Assembly: GCA_937969125.1 (NCBI GenBank)
Contig: CALBVA010000226.1
Span: forward strand, 1 to 14,694
Length of the DNA: 14,694 nucleotides
Source of the DNA: an uncultured Verrucomicrobiales bacterium
GTDB taxonomy: Bacteria > Verrucomicrobiota > Verrucomicrobiia > Verrucomicrobiales > Akkermansiaceae
Direction: 5' to 3'
Below the pieces are notes generated by a model. It saw nothing but the letters and a program-made list of their open reading frames with translations, did not search any database and was not told the origin of the DNA. Positions 5,508 to 12,953 of this stretch are shown here, one piece after another; within the stretch, counting starts at the first letter, position 1, and every line of letters begins with the position of its first letter. The translations under genes and the position numbers were made by a program.

Positions 5508-6746
5508 TCAAGAGATGAGATGGACGGTGCGCAATAGGGCGCCGGTGTGCTTTTCGAGGACTTGGCGGGCGTTTTCGGGTTGGCCTGGCGGGATGCTTTT
5601 GAGGGCTTGAAGGAGTTCTTCGCGAGTGGTGGCAATTTGAATACCACCGGCGTCGCGGAGTTCGCTGACGAGGGGTTCGAAGTTCGCCATGTGCGGGCCG
5701 GCGATGACAGGGACTCCAGCGAGGATGGCTTCGGTGGGGTTTTGGCCGCCGGAGTCGGCGGCGCAGGGGAAGCTTTTTCCAATGACGACGATGTGGGCGT
5801 GGGCAGTCCAATCGCGGAGCTCGCCAGTGCTATCGATGATGAAGGTTTCGTCAGCAGTTGGCGGGCGGAATTGACTGCGAAGGATGACTTTTCCACCGAG
5901 GGCGGCAGCGACTTCCTGACGACGCTCAGCGTGACGCGGGACGATGACGGGGGTCATTCCGGCAGCGCGAATGGCCTCAGTCAAAAAGACCTCTTCCCCG
6001 GCGAAGGTGGAGACTGCGATGACGATGGGGGCATTGCCAAAGGGTGAGAGCATGTCGGCAAACTCGGGGCGGCGGGTCGGGAGGGCGGCACCTGCGGGAT
6101 CGAATTTGATGTTGCCGGTGAGGACGGTGGCTTCTTCAGAAACACCGAGGGCCTGCCAGCGGACGAGGTCGGCAGATTCGGGGACGCCGACGTGATCCAG
6201 AAGTTTCAGGAAGGGTGAGACGAGGGGGCGGAGTTTTCTGAGACGTCGGCCTGAGCGCGGGGAGAGGCGCGCATTGATCAAGCCAATCGGGATGCCGAGC
6301 CGGTGGGTCTGCGTGATGAGCTGCGGCCACAGTTCTGACTCGATGGTGAGAACGGCGCGGGGATCGAAGCGTTTCATGACGCGACGGATGAGGAAGCCGA
6401 AATCGAGCGGAGCATAGATGACGCGAACGTAATTCGGGGCCTTTTCTTTGGCGACGGCCATTCCGGTGGCGGTGGTGGGGACGAGGAGAAAATGATCGCC
6501 GGTTTCGGTGCGCCATTTCTCGATGAGTTTCAGGGCGAGGAGGACTTCACCGACGCTGACGGCGTGGAGGTAAACGGCTCCGGATTTTTCGAGTTCGGGA
6601 TCGCGGTCATAGAGGCCGAGTCGCTCGGTGAGGCCACTGCCCCAGCCGTCCCTGCGGAACATTTTAAGGAGCCAGAAAGGCGCGGCGAGGAGGACGACGA
6701 CCGGGTAAACGAGACTCCAAAGGATGAGGAGAAGTTGGCGGGCCAT
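5508..6746 (-). CDS. waaA: 3-deoxy-D-manno-octulosonic acid (Kdo) transferase
   Basis: WaaA (KdtA) transfers Kdo from CMP-Kdo to the lipid A precursor at the cytoplasmic face of the inner membrane, the first step of LPS core assembly. The 412-residue protein has an N-terminal membrane anchor (about 4-27) and both lobes of the GT-B fold. Landmarks are Ser-Val-Gly-Glu-Val at 64-68 (Glu67 as catalytic base), Glu-Ser-Glu-Leu-Trp-Pro at 136-141, Asn-Ala-Arg-Leu-Ser at 158-162, Gly-Asn-Ile-Lys-Phe-Asp at 211-216, Gly-Glu-Glu at 250-252, Val-Pro-Arg-His-Ala-Glu-Arg at 269-275, Thr-Gly-Glu-Leu at 307-310 and Gly-Gly-Gln-Asn-Pro-Thr-Glu-Ala at 333-340 with Gly-Pro-His at 350-352. Whether it adds one Kdo or several cannot be read. 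The ATG at 6746 follows the rsmD stop by one base. The frame is open for 97 more codons upstream, but that part is rsmD out of frame. Confidence 0.96.
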   Translation of the reverse strand: MARQLLLILWSLVYPVVVLLAAPFWLLKMFRRDGWGSGLTERLGLYDRDPELEKSGAVYLHAVSVGEVLLALKLIEKWRTETGDHFLLVPTTATGMAVAKEKAPNYVRVIYAPLDFGFLIRRVMKRFDPRAVLTIESELWPQLITQTHRLGIPIGLINARLSPRSGRRLRKLRPLVSPFLKLLDHVGVPESADLVRWQALGVSEEATVLTGNIKFDPAGAALPTRRPEFADMLSPFGNAPIVIAVSTFAGEEVFLTEAIRAAGMTPVIVPRHAERRQEVAAALGGKVILRSQFRPPTADETFIIDSTGELRDWTAHAHIVVIGKSFPCAADSGGQNPTEAILAGVPVIAGPHMANFEPLVSELRDAGGIQIATTREELLQALKSIPPGQPENARQVLEKHTGALLRTVHLIS

Positions 6747-6747
6747 C

Positions 6748-7311
6748 TTATGAATCGGCGGATACTTTACGATAGATTGCGATGCGGCTGCGGCCATAGT
6801 CGCGCTGCTGGACAAGTTCCAGACCGTATGGGTCTGGGAGGTTGCCGGAGGCCTCGCGCTCGATGACCAGGTAGCCGTCATCAGCGAGCCAGGTGGCCCA
6901 GCCTTCCAGCGCGACGAGGTCGGCGGCGAGGTCGCTGAGGCCGTCGGCATAAGGAGGATCAGCGAAGATGAGGTCGTAAGACTGCCGCTCGGTGGCGAGG
7001 AAGCCGAAGACATCCCGAGTGGTGATGCGGGTGGCATTGGGAGAATTCATCCCGGTTTTGCGGAGGTTGTCCTCGATAGTTTTAACGGCGCCTCGGTGTT
7101 GCTCGATGAAGTGGCAGGACTGCGCGCCTCGGCTGAGAGCTTCGATGCCGAGGGCTCCGGAGCCAGCGAAGAGATCGAGTATACGCGCGCCCGGAACGAT
7201 GGCGGCGAGGATGCCGAAGATGGATTCGCGGACGCGGTCGGTGGTGGGGCGCGAGACGTCGCGGGGAACCTTGATGGCGTGTCCTTTGGCAGAGCCGGCG
7301 ATGATTCTCAT
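6748..7311 (-). CDS. rsmD: 16S rRNA (guanine(966)-N(2))-methyltransferase RsmD
   Basis: RsmD methylates N2 of G966 of 16S rRNA in the assembled 30S subunit, using S-adenosylmethionine. The 187-residue product starts with the family hallmark Met-Arg-Ile-Ile-Ala-Gly-Ser-Ala-Lys-Gly and continues with Arg-Pro-Thr-Thr-Asp-Arg-Val-Arg-Glu-Ser-Ile-Phe near 21-32. The SAM-binding motif is Leu-Asp-Leu-Phe-Ala-Gly-Ser-Gly-Ala-Leu-Gly-Ile-Glu-Ala near 45-58, and the catalytic motif is Asp-Pro-Pro-Tyr near 118-121 (N-methyltransferase class). The frame extends 23 codons further upstream, but that extension lies in the 3' end of the AsmA-like gene and the motif begins exactly at the ATG at 7311. That ATG overlaps the upstream stop as ATGA (7308-7311), suggesting translational coupling; waaA follows after one base. 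All key motifs are present. Confidence 0.95.
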   Translation of the reverse strand: MRIIAGSAKGHAIKVPRDVSRPTTDRVRESIFGILAAIVPGARILDLFAGSGALGIEALSRGAQSCHFIEQHRGAVKTIEDNLRKTGMNSPNATRITTRDVFGFLATERQSYDLIFADPPYADGLSDLAADLVALEGWATWLADDGYLVIEREASGNLPDPYGLELVQQRDYGRSRIAIYRKVSADS

Positions 7312-8837
7312 GGCAGAATGGAAGGAGCGGGCGGGCCGCTTTTTAAGATGGCGCGGGTGGCGGGAAGCAGGGGCACCCATTGCTCATCCGGACCGAGGTC
7401 GATCATGATCGTTCCCTGACGGGCTTCAAGCCGAAGGTCGCGGTAGAGTCGGTCGGGCGTTACAAGATCGGTGAAGGCAAAATCGAGGCCGGCTTCCGCG
7501 ACGCGATTTTGGTGGTTACGTGCACGCTCGGGGCTGGCGACGATGCGCAAGGTGGCAGCAGCCTCTCCGGAGGTGGTGACGAAGCCATTTCCAAGGAAGG
7601 CCTCCTCTTCCCCAATGGCGCGCGCATCACTCACGATGAGGCCAGCGGGACTTAGCCGGGCGGTGAAATTTCCCCGATCAAAGTGGTTCTCACTCCCATC
7701 GCGGGGGTCATTGATCACGAGTCCGGCGAAGGTAGAGTGGCTTTGCCCGTTAAAACTTCGAGGATGAAGAAGATACCCCTGCAAGCGACTGCTGGAGGTC
7801 ACGGACCGGAGAGAGATGGGTGACTCTCCCTGGACCATGGGTGAGAGGTCCATCTGCTGGGCAGGGACATCGATCTGCAGGCCGACGGGTAAACCGGAGA
7901 CGAAGCGGATAGCGGTGGAGAGATTGAAATTCAGCCCGAAGAGTTTCATCGGGTGATCGGTGGTGCGCAGGTAGCGGTCTCGCCACTCGACTGGAAGGGT
8001 GAGGCCCCGTTCTTCCAATTCCCCTCCTACGAGGATGCTGGAGATGCTGAGGGTGCCGCTGCGTTCGGGTCCCCAGATCGGGAGTTCTCCGGCAATACCA
8101 TTGAGAGAAATGCTGAGGCGGGGTTCCTTTTCAGAATAGAGTTCCAAATCGATATCCGAGAGCACGATGAGGCCTTCGAAATCATCGACCGGCGCGATTG
8201 GAGGCACAGCTTTCGGCGTGGGAGATTTTGCGGGCGGAGGACGGTTGGATGCGGGATCCGCAGGGGACTGGCGGTCCGAAGGGTTTACCGTAGGCTTCGA
8301 ATTGGGCTGGTCATTGTCAGCCAAAGCCGGAGGGGCGGAATCATCTGGCGGGACGATTGACTCCGGAGTTGGAGAGGCTTCGGGAAGGGCAGGCGGAATG
8401 CGACTGCTACCAAGAAGATCACGAAGTTGCTCCAGCGAGAGGGAGCCGCGGACCTCGCGGACTTCGAGCCGTTCGAATCGCTTCTTACCGGCGAGGAGGG
8501 ATCGCCATGAGAGATCGATATTCACCTCTCTGATGGTGAGGATGGATGAGGCGGAGGGCTTCGGTGAATTGAGATGAAAGCCGCTGACCGTCCCGCCGGA
8601 CCAAGGCCACCACGAGATGCGATCGATCTGACAAGGCAGGCCGGTATGCGCGGTGATGCGCTTTGAGACCAAACCTGTGCCCCACGAGGTGGCGAGGGTG
8701 AGATTGAGAATGAGAACCCCAATGACGGGGGCGAGGATAATGAGGAGAGTGAGACGCTTTAGCCATGTCCGACGTTTCGGACCCTTGCGCGAGGGGTGTT
8801 GTGGCTTTCGCCTGATTCCCCCCCCTTTTCTGCTCAT
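7308..8837 (-). CDS. AsmA-like membrane-anchored protein
   Basis: The 509-residue protein has a basic N-terminus (1-28), one membrane helix (about 29-48) and then Thr-Gly-Leu-Val-Ser-Lys-Arg-Ile-Thr-Ala-His-Thr-Gly-Leu-Pro, a pattern seen at the start of AsmA/TamB-like periplasmic proteins: helix, short linker, then beta-strands with Ile-Asp-Arg-Ile and Leu-Thr-Ile-Arg-Glu-Val-Asn-Ile-Asp-Leu. A low-complexity Pro/Ser/Asp-rich segment occupies about 147-217. The rest is strand-rich. Such proteins span the envelope and are linked to phospholipid transport or outer-membrane homeostasis; that role is inferred from the family. It is shorter than typical TamB and lacks a clear C-terminal DUF490 region. 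It starts 12 bp after the secreted-protein gene and its TGA overlaps the rsmD ATG. The family assignment rests on architecture and N-terminal pattern, not on a catalytic motif. Confidence 0.65.
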   Translation of the reverse strand: MSRKGGGIRRKPQHPSRKGPKRRTWLKRLTLLIILAPVIGVLILNLTLATSWGTGLVSKRITAHTGLPCQIDRISWWPWSGGTVSGFHLNSPKPSASSILTIREVNIDLSWRSLLAGKKRFERLEVREVRGSLSLEQLRDLLGSSRIPPALPEASPTPESIVPPDDSAPPALADNDQPNSKPTVNPSDRQSPADPASNRPPPAKSPTPKAVPPIAPVDDFEGLIVLSDIDLELYSEKEPRLSISLNGIAGELPIWGPERSGTLSISSILVGGELEERGLTLPVEWRDRYLRTTDHPMKLFGLNFNLSTAIRFVSGLPVGLQIDVPAQQMDLSPMVQGESPISLRSVTSSSRLQGYLLHPRSFNGQSHSTFAGLVINDPRDGSENHFDRGNFTARLSPAGLIVSDARAIGEEEAFLGNGFVTTSGEAAATLRIVASPERARNHQNRVAEAGLDFAFTDLVTPDRLYRDLRLEARQGTIMIDLGPDEQWVPLLPATRAILKSGPPAPSILP

Positions 8838-8849
8838 GGGGAAACGATA

Positions 8850-9587
8850 CTACTTCGCTTTCTTCATCGCGAATCGAATCACCATGCTCTGATCGAAGAG
8901 CTGGCGTCCGGTGGAAGAGATATCCTGCAGGCGATAGACGATCAGTCCGTATTTTTTGTCATTAGTGTGGCCGATGGCGAAGTTCTCCTTGGTCTTTCCT
9001 AAGGCTCCTTCCTCCTCGAACTTCCATTCCTGGCCTTTCCAGGCTCCGAGGATGCTTTCGGCGGCAGCATCGATGTCGTCGATGCGCTTCATGTCTCCAT
9101 TTGTAGAGACCATAACATCTTTCTTGGTATCGTAGCGAAGGAGAGAAATTCGGCTACCGGCACCGCTGACGCGGACCATCCACTTTCCATTACTTTCCTC
9201 CAGACGGAGGGCCACTTTATGAAGGGACTTGAATTCGCGCTTGTCCCAGAGTTCGCGATATTTTTGGTAGTCCTTTTTCGTGAGACCAAGTTTTTCATCG
9301 TAGGCCAGCGGGATGCCGGGCTTCGACTTCTCGGAGTATTCCTTAAACCACTCAGGGTGCTTCTTGGCGGATTCCTTGACGAGGGTGATGTATTTCTGAA
9401 TCTCCTTGGGAGGAAGCACGACGACGATCTCGCCGATGAGGTCGACACCAGGAGTCAGGTAGGTCGAGAGAACCTTCGGGGGGGACGGTGCCTTTTTTGT
9501 CTTCTGTGCGGCGGCGGGAGTCACCGTAAGGAGGCACGAGAGGAGAAGGAGGGCGGAGCGAAGGAGGTTTTTTCCGGAAGATCTCAT
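8850..9587 (-). CDS. hypothetical secreted protein
   Basis: I do not recognise this 245-residue protein. It has a clear signal peptide (about 1-27: Arg/Lys start, Leu-rich core, Thr-Pro-Ala-Ala-Ala before Gln), so it is exported. The mature part is rich in Lys and Glu. Residues 40-60 form a hydrophobic strand-like block with Leu-Ile-Gly-Glu-Ile-Val-Val-Val-Leu-Pro-Pro. Residues 60-125 look helical, with Trp-Phe-Lys-Glu-Tyr and Tyr-Arg-Glu-Leu-Trp. The C-terminal half alternates short strands (Leu-Arg-Leu-Glu-Glu-Ser-Asn-Gly-Lys-Trp, Ile-Ser-Leu-Leu-Arg-Tyr-Asp). No cysteine pair, lipobox or enzyme motif is evident. Its ATG overlaps the stop of the upstream membrane-protein gene (ATGA, 9584-9587), with AAGGA three bases before the ATG. 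The location suggests a periplasmic partner of its operon neighbours; this is inference only. Confidence 0.82.
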   Translation of the reverse strand: MRSSGKNLLRSALLLLSCLLTVTPAAAQKTKKAPSPPKVLSTYLTPGVDLIGEIVVVLPPKEIQKYITLVKESAKKHPEWFKEYSEKSKPGIPLAYDEKLGLTKKDYQKYRELWDKREFKSLHKVALRLEESNGKWMVRVSGAGSRISLLRYDTKKDVMVSTNGDMKRIDDIDAAAESILGAWKGQEWKFEEEGALGKTKENFAIGHTNDKKYGLIVYRLQDISSTGRQLFDQSMVIRFAMKKAK

Positions 9588-10054
9588 GAGTCCTTATTTT
9601 TAGTATCAGGCTGATCGGCGCGGTCATCTGCCGAGTCCTGCTGACGGGACCCAATCACATAACTGCGGGCAAGTAAACCTGCACCTGCAGCGACCATGCC
9701 AAGGAGAAGCAGGAGATGGGTGGTCTTGATCACCATCTGGAAGCGGACCCGGCTGAGGATCTCGATACAGATGATGGCCAGACCGATACCGGCGAGCCAC
9801 CAGCCCCAGCGTTTTTGGGCATCGAAGAAAAGAACGACGATTCCGGCGAGAAAGGGCACAAAGATGATGCCCATGGAGGTGGTCTCCCACATGCCGCCAC
9901 GTCCCGCTCCTCCGAGTCTCCCGGAGATGGCTCCAAAAGGAGCGGAGGTGACCTGGACGGAATCGAGGAAAAGATAGAGACCCAGCGCGACGAGTATGAG
10001 CCCAACTCCGGTGAGAAATGCGGTCTCTCCTCCTTCTGATCCTCCTGGTTTCAT
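9584..10054 (-). CDS. hypothetical four-helix membrane protein
   Basis: This 156-residue protein is not a family I recognise. Four hydrophobic helices are visible at about 12-31, 61-78, 84-102 and 112-130. A Gly/Arg-rich loop (Gly-Arg-Leu-Gly-Gly-Ala-Gly-Arg-Gly-Gly, about 45-54) lies between helices 1 and 2, and a polar Asp/Gln/Lys-rich tail ends the protein. The ATG at 10054 is preferred because the helices follow directly and it lies 7 bp after the preceding gene. An upstream start at 10150 would overlap that gene by about 90 bases with unconvincing sequence. The stop overlaps the next ATG as ATGA. It could be an inner-membrane partner of the neighbouring single-pass and secreted proteins; nothing shows this directly. 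Confidence 0.78.
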   Translation of the reverse strand: MKPGGSEGGETAFLTGVGLILVALGLYLFLDSVQVTSAPFGAISGRLGGAGRGGMWETTSMGIIFVPFLAGIVVLFFDAQKRWGWWLAGIGLAIICIEILSRVRFQMVIKTTHLLLLLGMVAAGAGLLARSYVIGSRQQDSADDRADQPDTKNKDS

Positions 10055-10061
10055 AGCGGGT

Positions 10062-11183
10062 TTAATTGGACTTCTTTTTGAGATCAGGATTAACCGGATA
10101 AGCCCAGAGCCGGGACTCCAGCTCCTCAATGAGCACGCCTTTTTTCGCACGAGAGTTCGGAAGGAAACGGACCTTCAGGATTAGCGGATAGATGGCACCG
10201 TTAACCATCCCGGCTGGGAAGAGCTTCCGAAATTTGGTCTCCAACAACCCACCCCGTTCCACGTAGCCGAAGAGGGATTCCTTCTCACCGCGCGATTCTA
10301 ACTTGAAGCAAAGGTACTTCGATTCATCGTCGAATTCGTAGGTGTAGTAATTGTCCTGCTGGACGTAGAGCCGCAGGCTGACCGGTTCGGTCGGGCGTGC
10401 TTTCAGAAGCTGGGCAAAGGTCACCGGCTGATAGCACACGTATGATTCCCAATCGATGAGCATGCCCTCCGGAGTGTCTTCGACCAGAATGGAGCGTTCC
10501 TTGTTGCCGTCAATCCGGACCTTCAGAGCAATAAAGGGGTGATTCCCCAGAGAGAGGACATTGTATTCGATGGTCTCCTCAAACTTGAAGGTTTCGAATT
10601 TCTTTCGCGAGTAGTGCTCCTGCATCAACGGTTCGACACGTTTCGCATGGCGGATGTGAGGCAATCGTTCCTTAATCGTGGTGGCTCCGAGGAAATCTGA
10701 TACTAATTTTTCCATGGCCTCGAAGTGAGTCTCGGCGTCCTTTGCTTCAGCCGCAGCGATAAAGTCATCGGAGGTGGTTCCTGAAGGTGCTACAGGCAGC
10801 TCCATGGGCTCAGCACCTGCGACCGGGATCTGGGCGGCATTGTCACTGGTCTGCAGCTTCTGATAACCGGCCCAGACAATCAAACCCGCCAGGCCCAGAC
10901 CGAGAAGGACAAACCATCCGATCGGGACGGATCTCACTTCGGCTGCTTCCGCTTCGATGAGCCACTCGCCCTCGGGATCGAAGGGACGCGGAGATGAATG
11001 ATTCTCCTCAGGTTCCTCGCCCATCATCCCGGCCATCGCACGCTCCTCGCTGCCGAAGGTCTTTTTCTGAATCGGTGTGAGCTTTGGGGCATCGAGTCGA
11101 ACGACTTCATCGACGGAGGTGATCTCCTCGTCATTGACGACGCGGATCTCATCAGACGAGCTGTTGTTATTTTTGAGGGACAT
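10062..11183 (-). CDS. hypothetical single-pass membrane protein, first gene of the waaA run
   Basis: The 373-residue protein has an acidic N-terminal region of about 85 residues, probably cytoplasmic, and one membrane helix at about 86-105 (Ile-Gly-Trp-Phe-Val-Leu-Leu-Gly-Leu-Gly-Leu). A large C-terminal domain follows: a helical part (140-195) containing Lys-Glu-Arg-Leu-Pro-His-Ile-Arg-His-Ala-Lys-Arg-Val-Glu-Pro, and a strand-rich part (200-355) with Tyr-Tyr-Thr-Tyr-Glu-Phe-Asp and Arg-Phe-Leu-Pro-Asn. No catalytic motif is evident. I believe similar proteins occur in Verrucomicrobia, but this is memory only. The ATG at 11183 is chosen over an in-frame alternative at 11333, which would run through the divergent glycosyltransferase gene. 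It heads the minus-strand run, 7 bp before the next gene. Function is unknown. Confidence 0.8.
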   Translation of the reverse strand: MSLKNNNSSSDEIRVVNDEEITSVDEVVRLDAPKLTPIQKKTFGSEERAMAGMMGEEPEENHSSPRPFDPEGEWLIEAEAAEVRSVPIGWFVLLGLGLAGLIVWAGYQKLQTSDNAAQIPVAGAEPMELPVAPSGTTSDDFIAAAEAKDAETHFEAMEKLVSDFLGATTIKERLPHIRHAKRVEPLMQEHYSRKKFETFKFEETIEYNVLSLGNHPFIALKVRIDGNKERSILVEDTPEGMLIDWESYVCYQPVTFAQLLKARPTEPVSLRLYVQQDNYYTYEFDDESKYLCFKLESRGEKESLFGYVERGGLLETKFRKLFPAGMVNGAIYPLILKVRFLPNSRAKKGVLIEELESRLWAYPVNPDLKKKSN

Positions 11184-11195
11184 GGTTGGAGCCGT

Positions 11196-11208
11196 GGACA
11201 AGCTGTCC
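11196..11208. promoter_or_regulatory. short inverted repeat between divergent genes (candidate operator)
   Basis: GGACA-AGC-TGTCC is a perfect inverted repeat with 5-base arms. It lies 13 bases upstream of the minus-strand membrane-protein ATG and about 60 bases before the preferred TTG of the plus-strand glycosyltransferase, so it is placed where a divergent operator could be. No matching copy was noticed elsewhere and no clear -35/-10 pair flanks it. A repeat this short can arise by chance. Confidence 0.2.
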
Positions 11209-11268
11209 CGAAATGGGAATCGACGCAACTCCCGATCCCCGATAGCAGTCTGTGAAGCACCCGATCTT

Positions 11269-12369
11269 TTGAAGCCCCGAATCCTGATCCTGACCGCCAG
11301 CTTTGGCGATGGCCATAACAGCGCGGCCCGCAATCTTGCGGAAGCGCTGGCACCCGGTGCGGAGGTCCGGGTGGCGGATCCCTGTCATCTTGGGAATCCA
11401 CGGATTAATGCCTTTCTTTGCCGGGCCTATCGGGAGATCACTACCTACACTCCGCTAATCTGGGCTTGGATGTACCGTTCCACTGATCAGCAGGATTTTA
11501 ACAAGCCTCTACCCTTCATCGCCAAGACCGAGGATGCGGTGTGTGACCTTCTGGACGACTTCCAGCCGGATCTCGTGGTCAATACTTACCCGCTCTATCC
11601 CTACATGGTCGACCGGCAGTTCGCGACCCGGCGGCGGGTGCCCATCATCACCGTCATCACCGACTCCATTGAAGTGAATGCCGCCTGGTCCCGCTCACCG
11701 AGCGACCACTTCTTAATCACCGACGAGCACACCCGGGAGTCATTGCTGACTCAGAAAATCGAGGCCGAAAGGTCCCATATCACCGGTTTTCCGGTGACTC
11801 CGCGCTTTGAGAAGCTCACTCCGATTCAAGCGGATGCCTTGATCCATCCGTTCAAGGTCCTCTTCTTCCCCACCGCGCGCACGCCGCATCTTAAGAAAAT
11901 CATGCGGGCCATTCTGGCGCATGATACGAAGCTGACCATCGTGATGGGGCGTAATGTCCGCCGCCTCTTTCGGAAGGTGAATCAAGTGAAGAAGGAATTC
12001 CCCGGCCGTGTCCGGCTCATCGGCTGGACAAAGCGGGTCCCGGAGCTGCTTTCCAGCCACCACCTGGTCATCGGAAAGGCTGGCGGAGCGACGGTGCATG
12101 AAGCGATCGCCGCGCAATGCCCGATGCTCGTCCACCACATCGTACCGGGTCAAGAGGAGGGAAATATTGAACTCCTAGAGCGGTATGAGATCGGCTCGCT
12201 GGCCACCGATGCGCCAAAAATCCAACAAGCCATCGGCGAATTGCTGGAAGGCGATGCCGCCCTATGGCGGGAACAAAAAAAGCGTCTCACCATTCATTCC
12301 AAGCCCACCGCATCCGGCAAAGCCGCCCGCTTCATCCTTTCGAAAATCGCGAAAATTGACCCCTCATGA
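11269..12369 (+). CDS. GT28/MGDG-synthase-like glycosyltransferase
   Basis: The product fits the MGDG synthase / processive diacylglycerol glycosyltransferase group (GT28-like, GT-B fold), which transfers a sugar from a UDP-sugar to a lipid at the membrane. From the chosen start the protein has 366 residues. Near the start is Ile-Leu-Ile-Leu-Thr-Ala-Ser-Phe-Gly-Asp-Gly-His-Asn-Ser, the lipid-acceptor glycine loop with His16. Next come Pro-Asp-Leu-Val-Val-Asn-Thr-Tyr-Pro-Leu, Thr-Asp-Ser-Ile-Glu-Val-Asn, Val-Thr-Gly-like Ile-Thr-Gly-Phe-Pro-Val, and in the C-terminal lobe Gly-Lys-Ala-Gly-Gly-Ala-Thr-Val-His-Glu-Ala, the usual UDP-sugar site, with Pro-Gly-Gln-Glu-Glu-Gly-Asn. The start is uncertain: TTG at 11269 gives the family N-terminus and leaves an 85-bp divergent gap; ATG at 11182 or GTG at 11194 would add about 25-29 residues of unconvincing sequence. 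The stop overlaps the next ATG (ATGA). Acceptor and sugar cannot be told. Confidence 0.85.
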   Translation: MKPRILILTASFGDGHNSAARNLAEALAPGAEVRVADPCHLGNPRINAFLCRAYREITTYTPLIWAWMYRSTDQQDFNKPLPFIAKTEDAVCDLLDDFQPDLVVNTYPLYPYMVDRQFATRRRVPIITVITDSIEVNAAWSRSPSDHFLITDEHTRESLLTQKIEAERSHITGFPVTPRFEKLTPIQADALIHPFKVLFFPTARTPHLKKIMRAILAHDTKLTIVMGRNVRRLFRKVNQVKKEFPGRVRLIGWTKRVPELLSSHHLVIGKAGGATVHEAIAAQCPMLVHHIVPGQEEGNIELLERYEIGSLATDAPKIQQAIGELLEGDAALWREQKKRLTIHSKPTASGKAARFILSKIAKIDPS

Positions 12370-12953
12370 CCTTCCTCTTCGACATCGGAAATGTCCTTCT
12401 CAATCTCCACTTTGAAAACTTTCATGAGAAGGTCCTCGGACGGGGCGATGCTCCGATGCCACCGGAAATGCTCGCCCTGAAGGATCCTTACGAGAGTGGA
12501 AAGATGAGCGATGCAGAATTCGTGGAGCGCTCCCTTTTTCTCCTACAAGGCAGCCTCACCGAAGAAGAATACATCAGCGCGTGGGAGGACATCTTTTCCC
12601 CAAATCAACCAATGTGGGCGGTGGTTCGAAAACTGGAGGGCGAGGGTCATCGGCTCATTCTTTTCTCGAATACCAACGCGATTCACGCCCGCTACTTCCT
12701 AAAGAAGTTCGAGATCTTTTCTCTCTTCCACCATCATCATTTCTCGCAGGAAGTGGGAGCGATCAAGCCGCACCGCGAGTTCTATCAAGCGGCGATTGAC
12801 CAGTATAACCTCGATCCGGATCAGACAGCTTATTTGGACGACCTTCCTGAGAATATCGCGACCGGGCGCGAGTTCGGGTTTCATTGCTGGCTGTATGATC
12901 TCAATGACCACCAGGCCTGTGCCAAATGGCTTCCTACCGTGGTGTCGGCGTGA
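12366..12953 (+). CDS. HAD-superfamily hydrolase (YihX-like phosphatase)
   Basis: The 195-residue protein has the four HAD motifs: I, Phe-Asp-Ile-Gly-Asn-Val-Leu at 5-11 with nucleophile Asp6; II, Leu-Phe-Ser-Asn-Thr at 99-103; III, Lys134 in Gly-Ala-Ile-Lys-Pro-His; IV, Tyr-Leu-Asp-Asp-Leu-Pro-Glu-Asn at 156-163. The cap is a helical insert after motif I (C1 type). Motif I has Gly where many phosphatases have the second Asp, as in E. coli YihX (alpha-D-glucose-1-phosphate phosphatase) and relatives, so a small sugar or lipid phosphate is a reasonable but unproven substrate. Translation is probably coupled to the glycosyltransferase because its ATG overlaps that stop. A run of four His at 122-125 is unusual but may have no role. 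The 3' end overlaps the convergent TPR gene by 20 bp. Confidence 0.9.
   Translation: MTFLFDIGNVLLNLHFENFHEKVLGRGDAPMPPEMLALKDPYESGKMSDAEFVERSLFLLQGSLTEEEYISAWEDIFSPNQPMWAVVRKLEGEGHRLILFSNTNAIHARYFLKKFEIFSLFHHHHFSQEVGAIKPHREFYQAAIDQYNLDPDQTAYLDDLPENIATGREFGFHCWLYDLNDHQACAKWLPTVVSA

Noticed and set aside
5547..6047. 166-codon plus-strand open frame inside waaA
   Set aside because: It is antisense to conserved WaaA motifs and rich in Asp/Gly, as expected for the complement of an Ala/Pro/Val-rich gene.
6747..7037. 97-codon N-terminal extension of waaA
   Set aside because: The extension is rsmD read out of frame, rich in Ser/Pro/Thr; the WaaA membrane anchor starts at the ATG at 6746.
7312..7380. 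Longer start for rsmD at 7380
   Set aside because: The extra 23 residues lie within the 3' end of the AsmA-like gene, and the RsmD hallmark starts exactly at the ATG at 7311.
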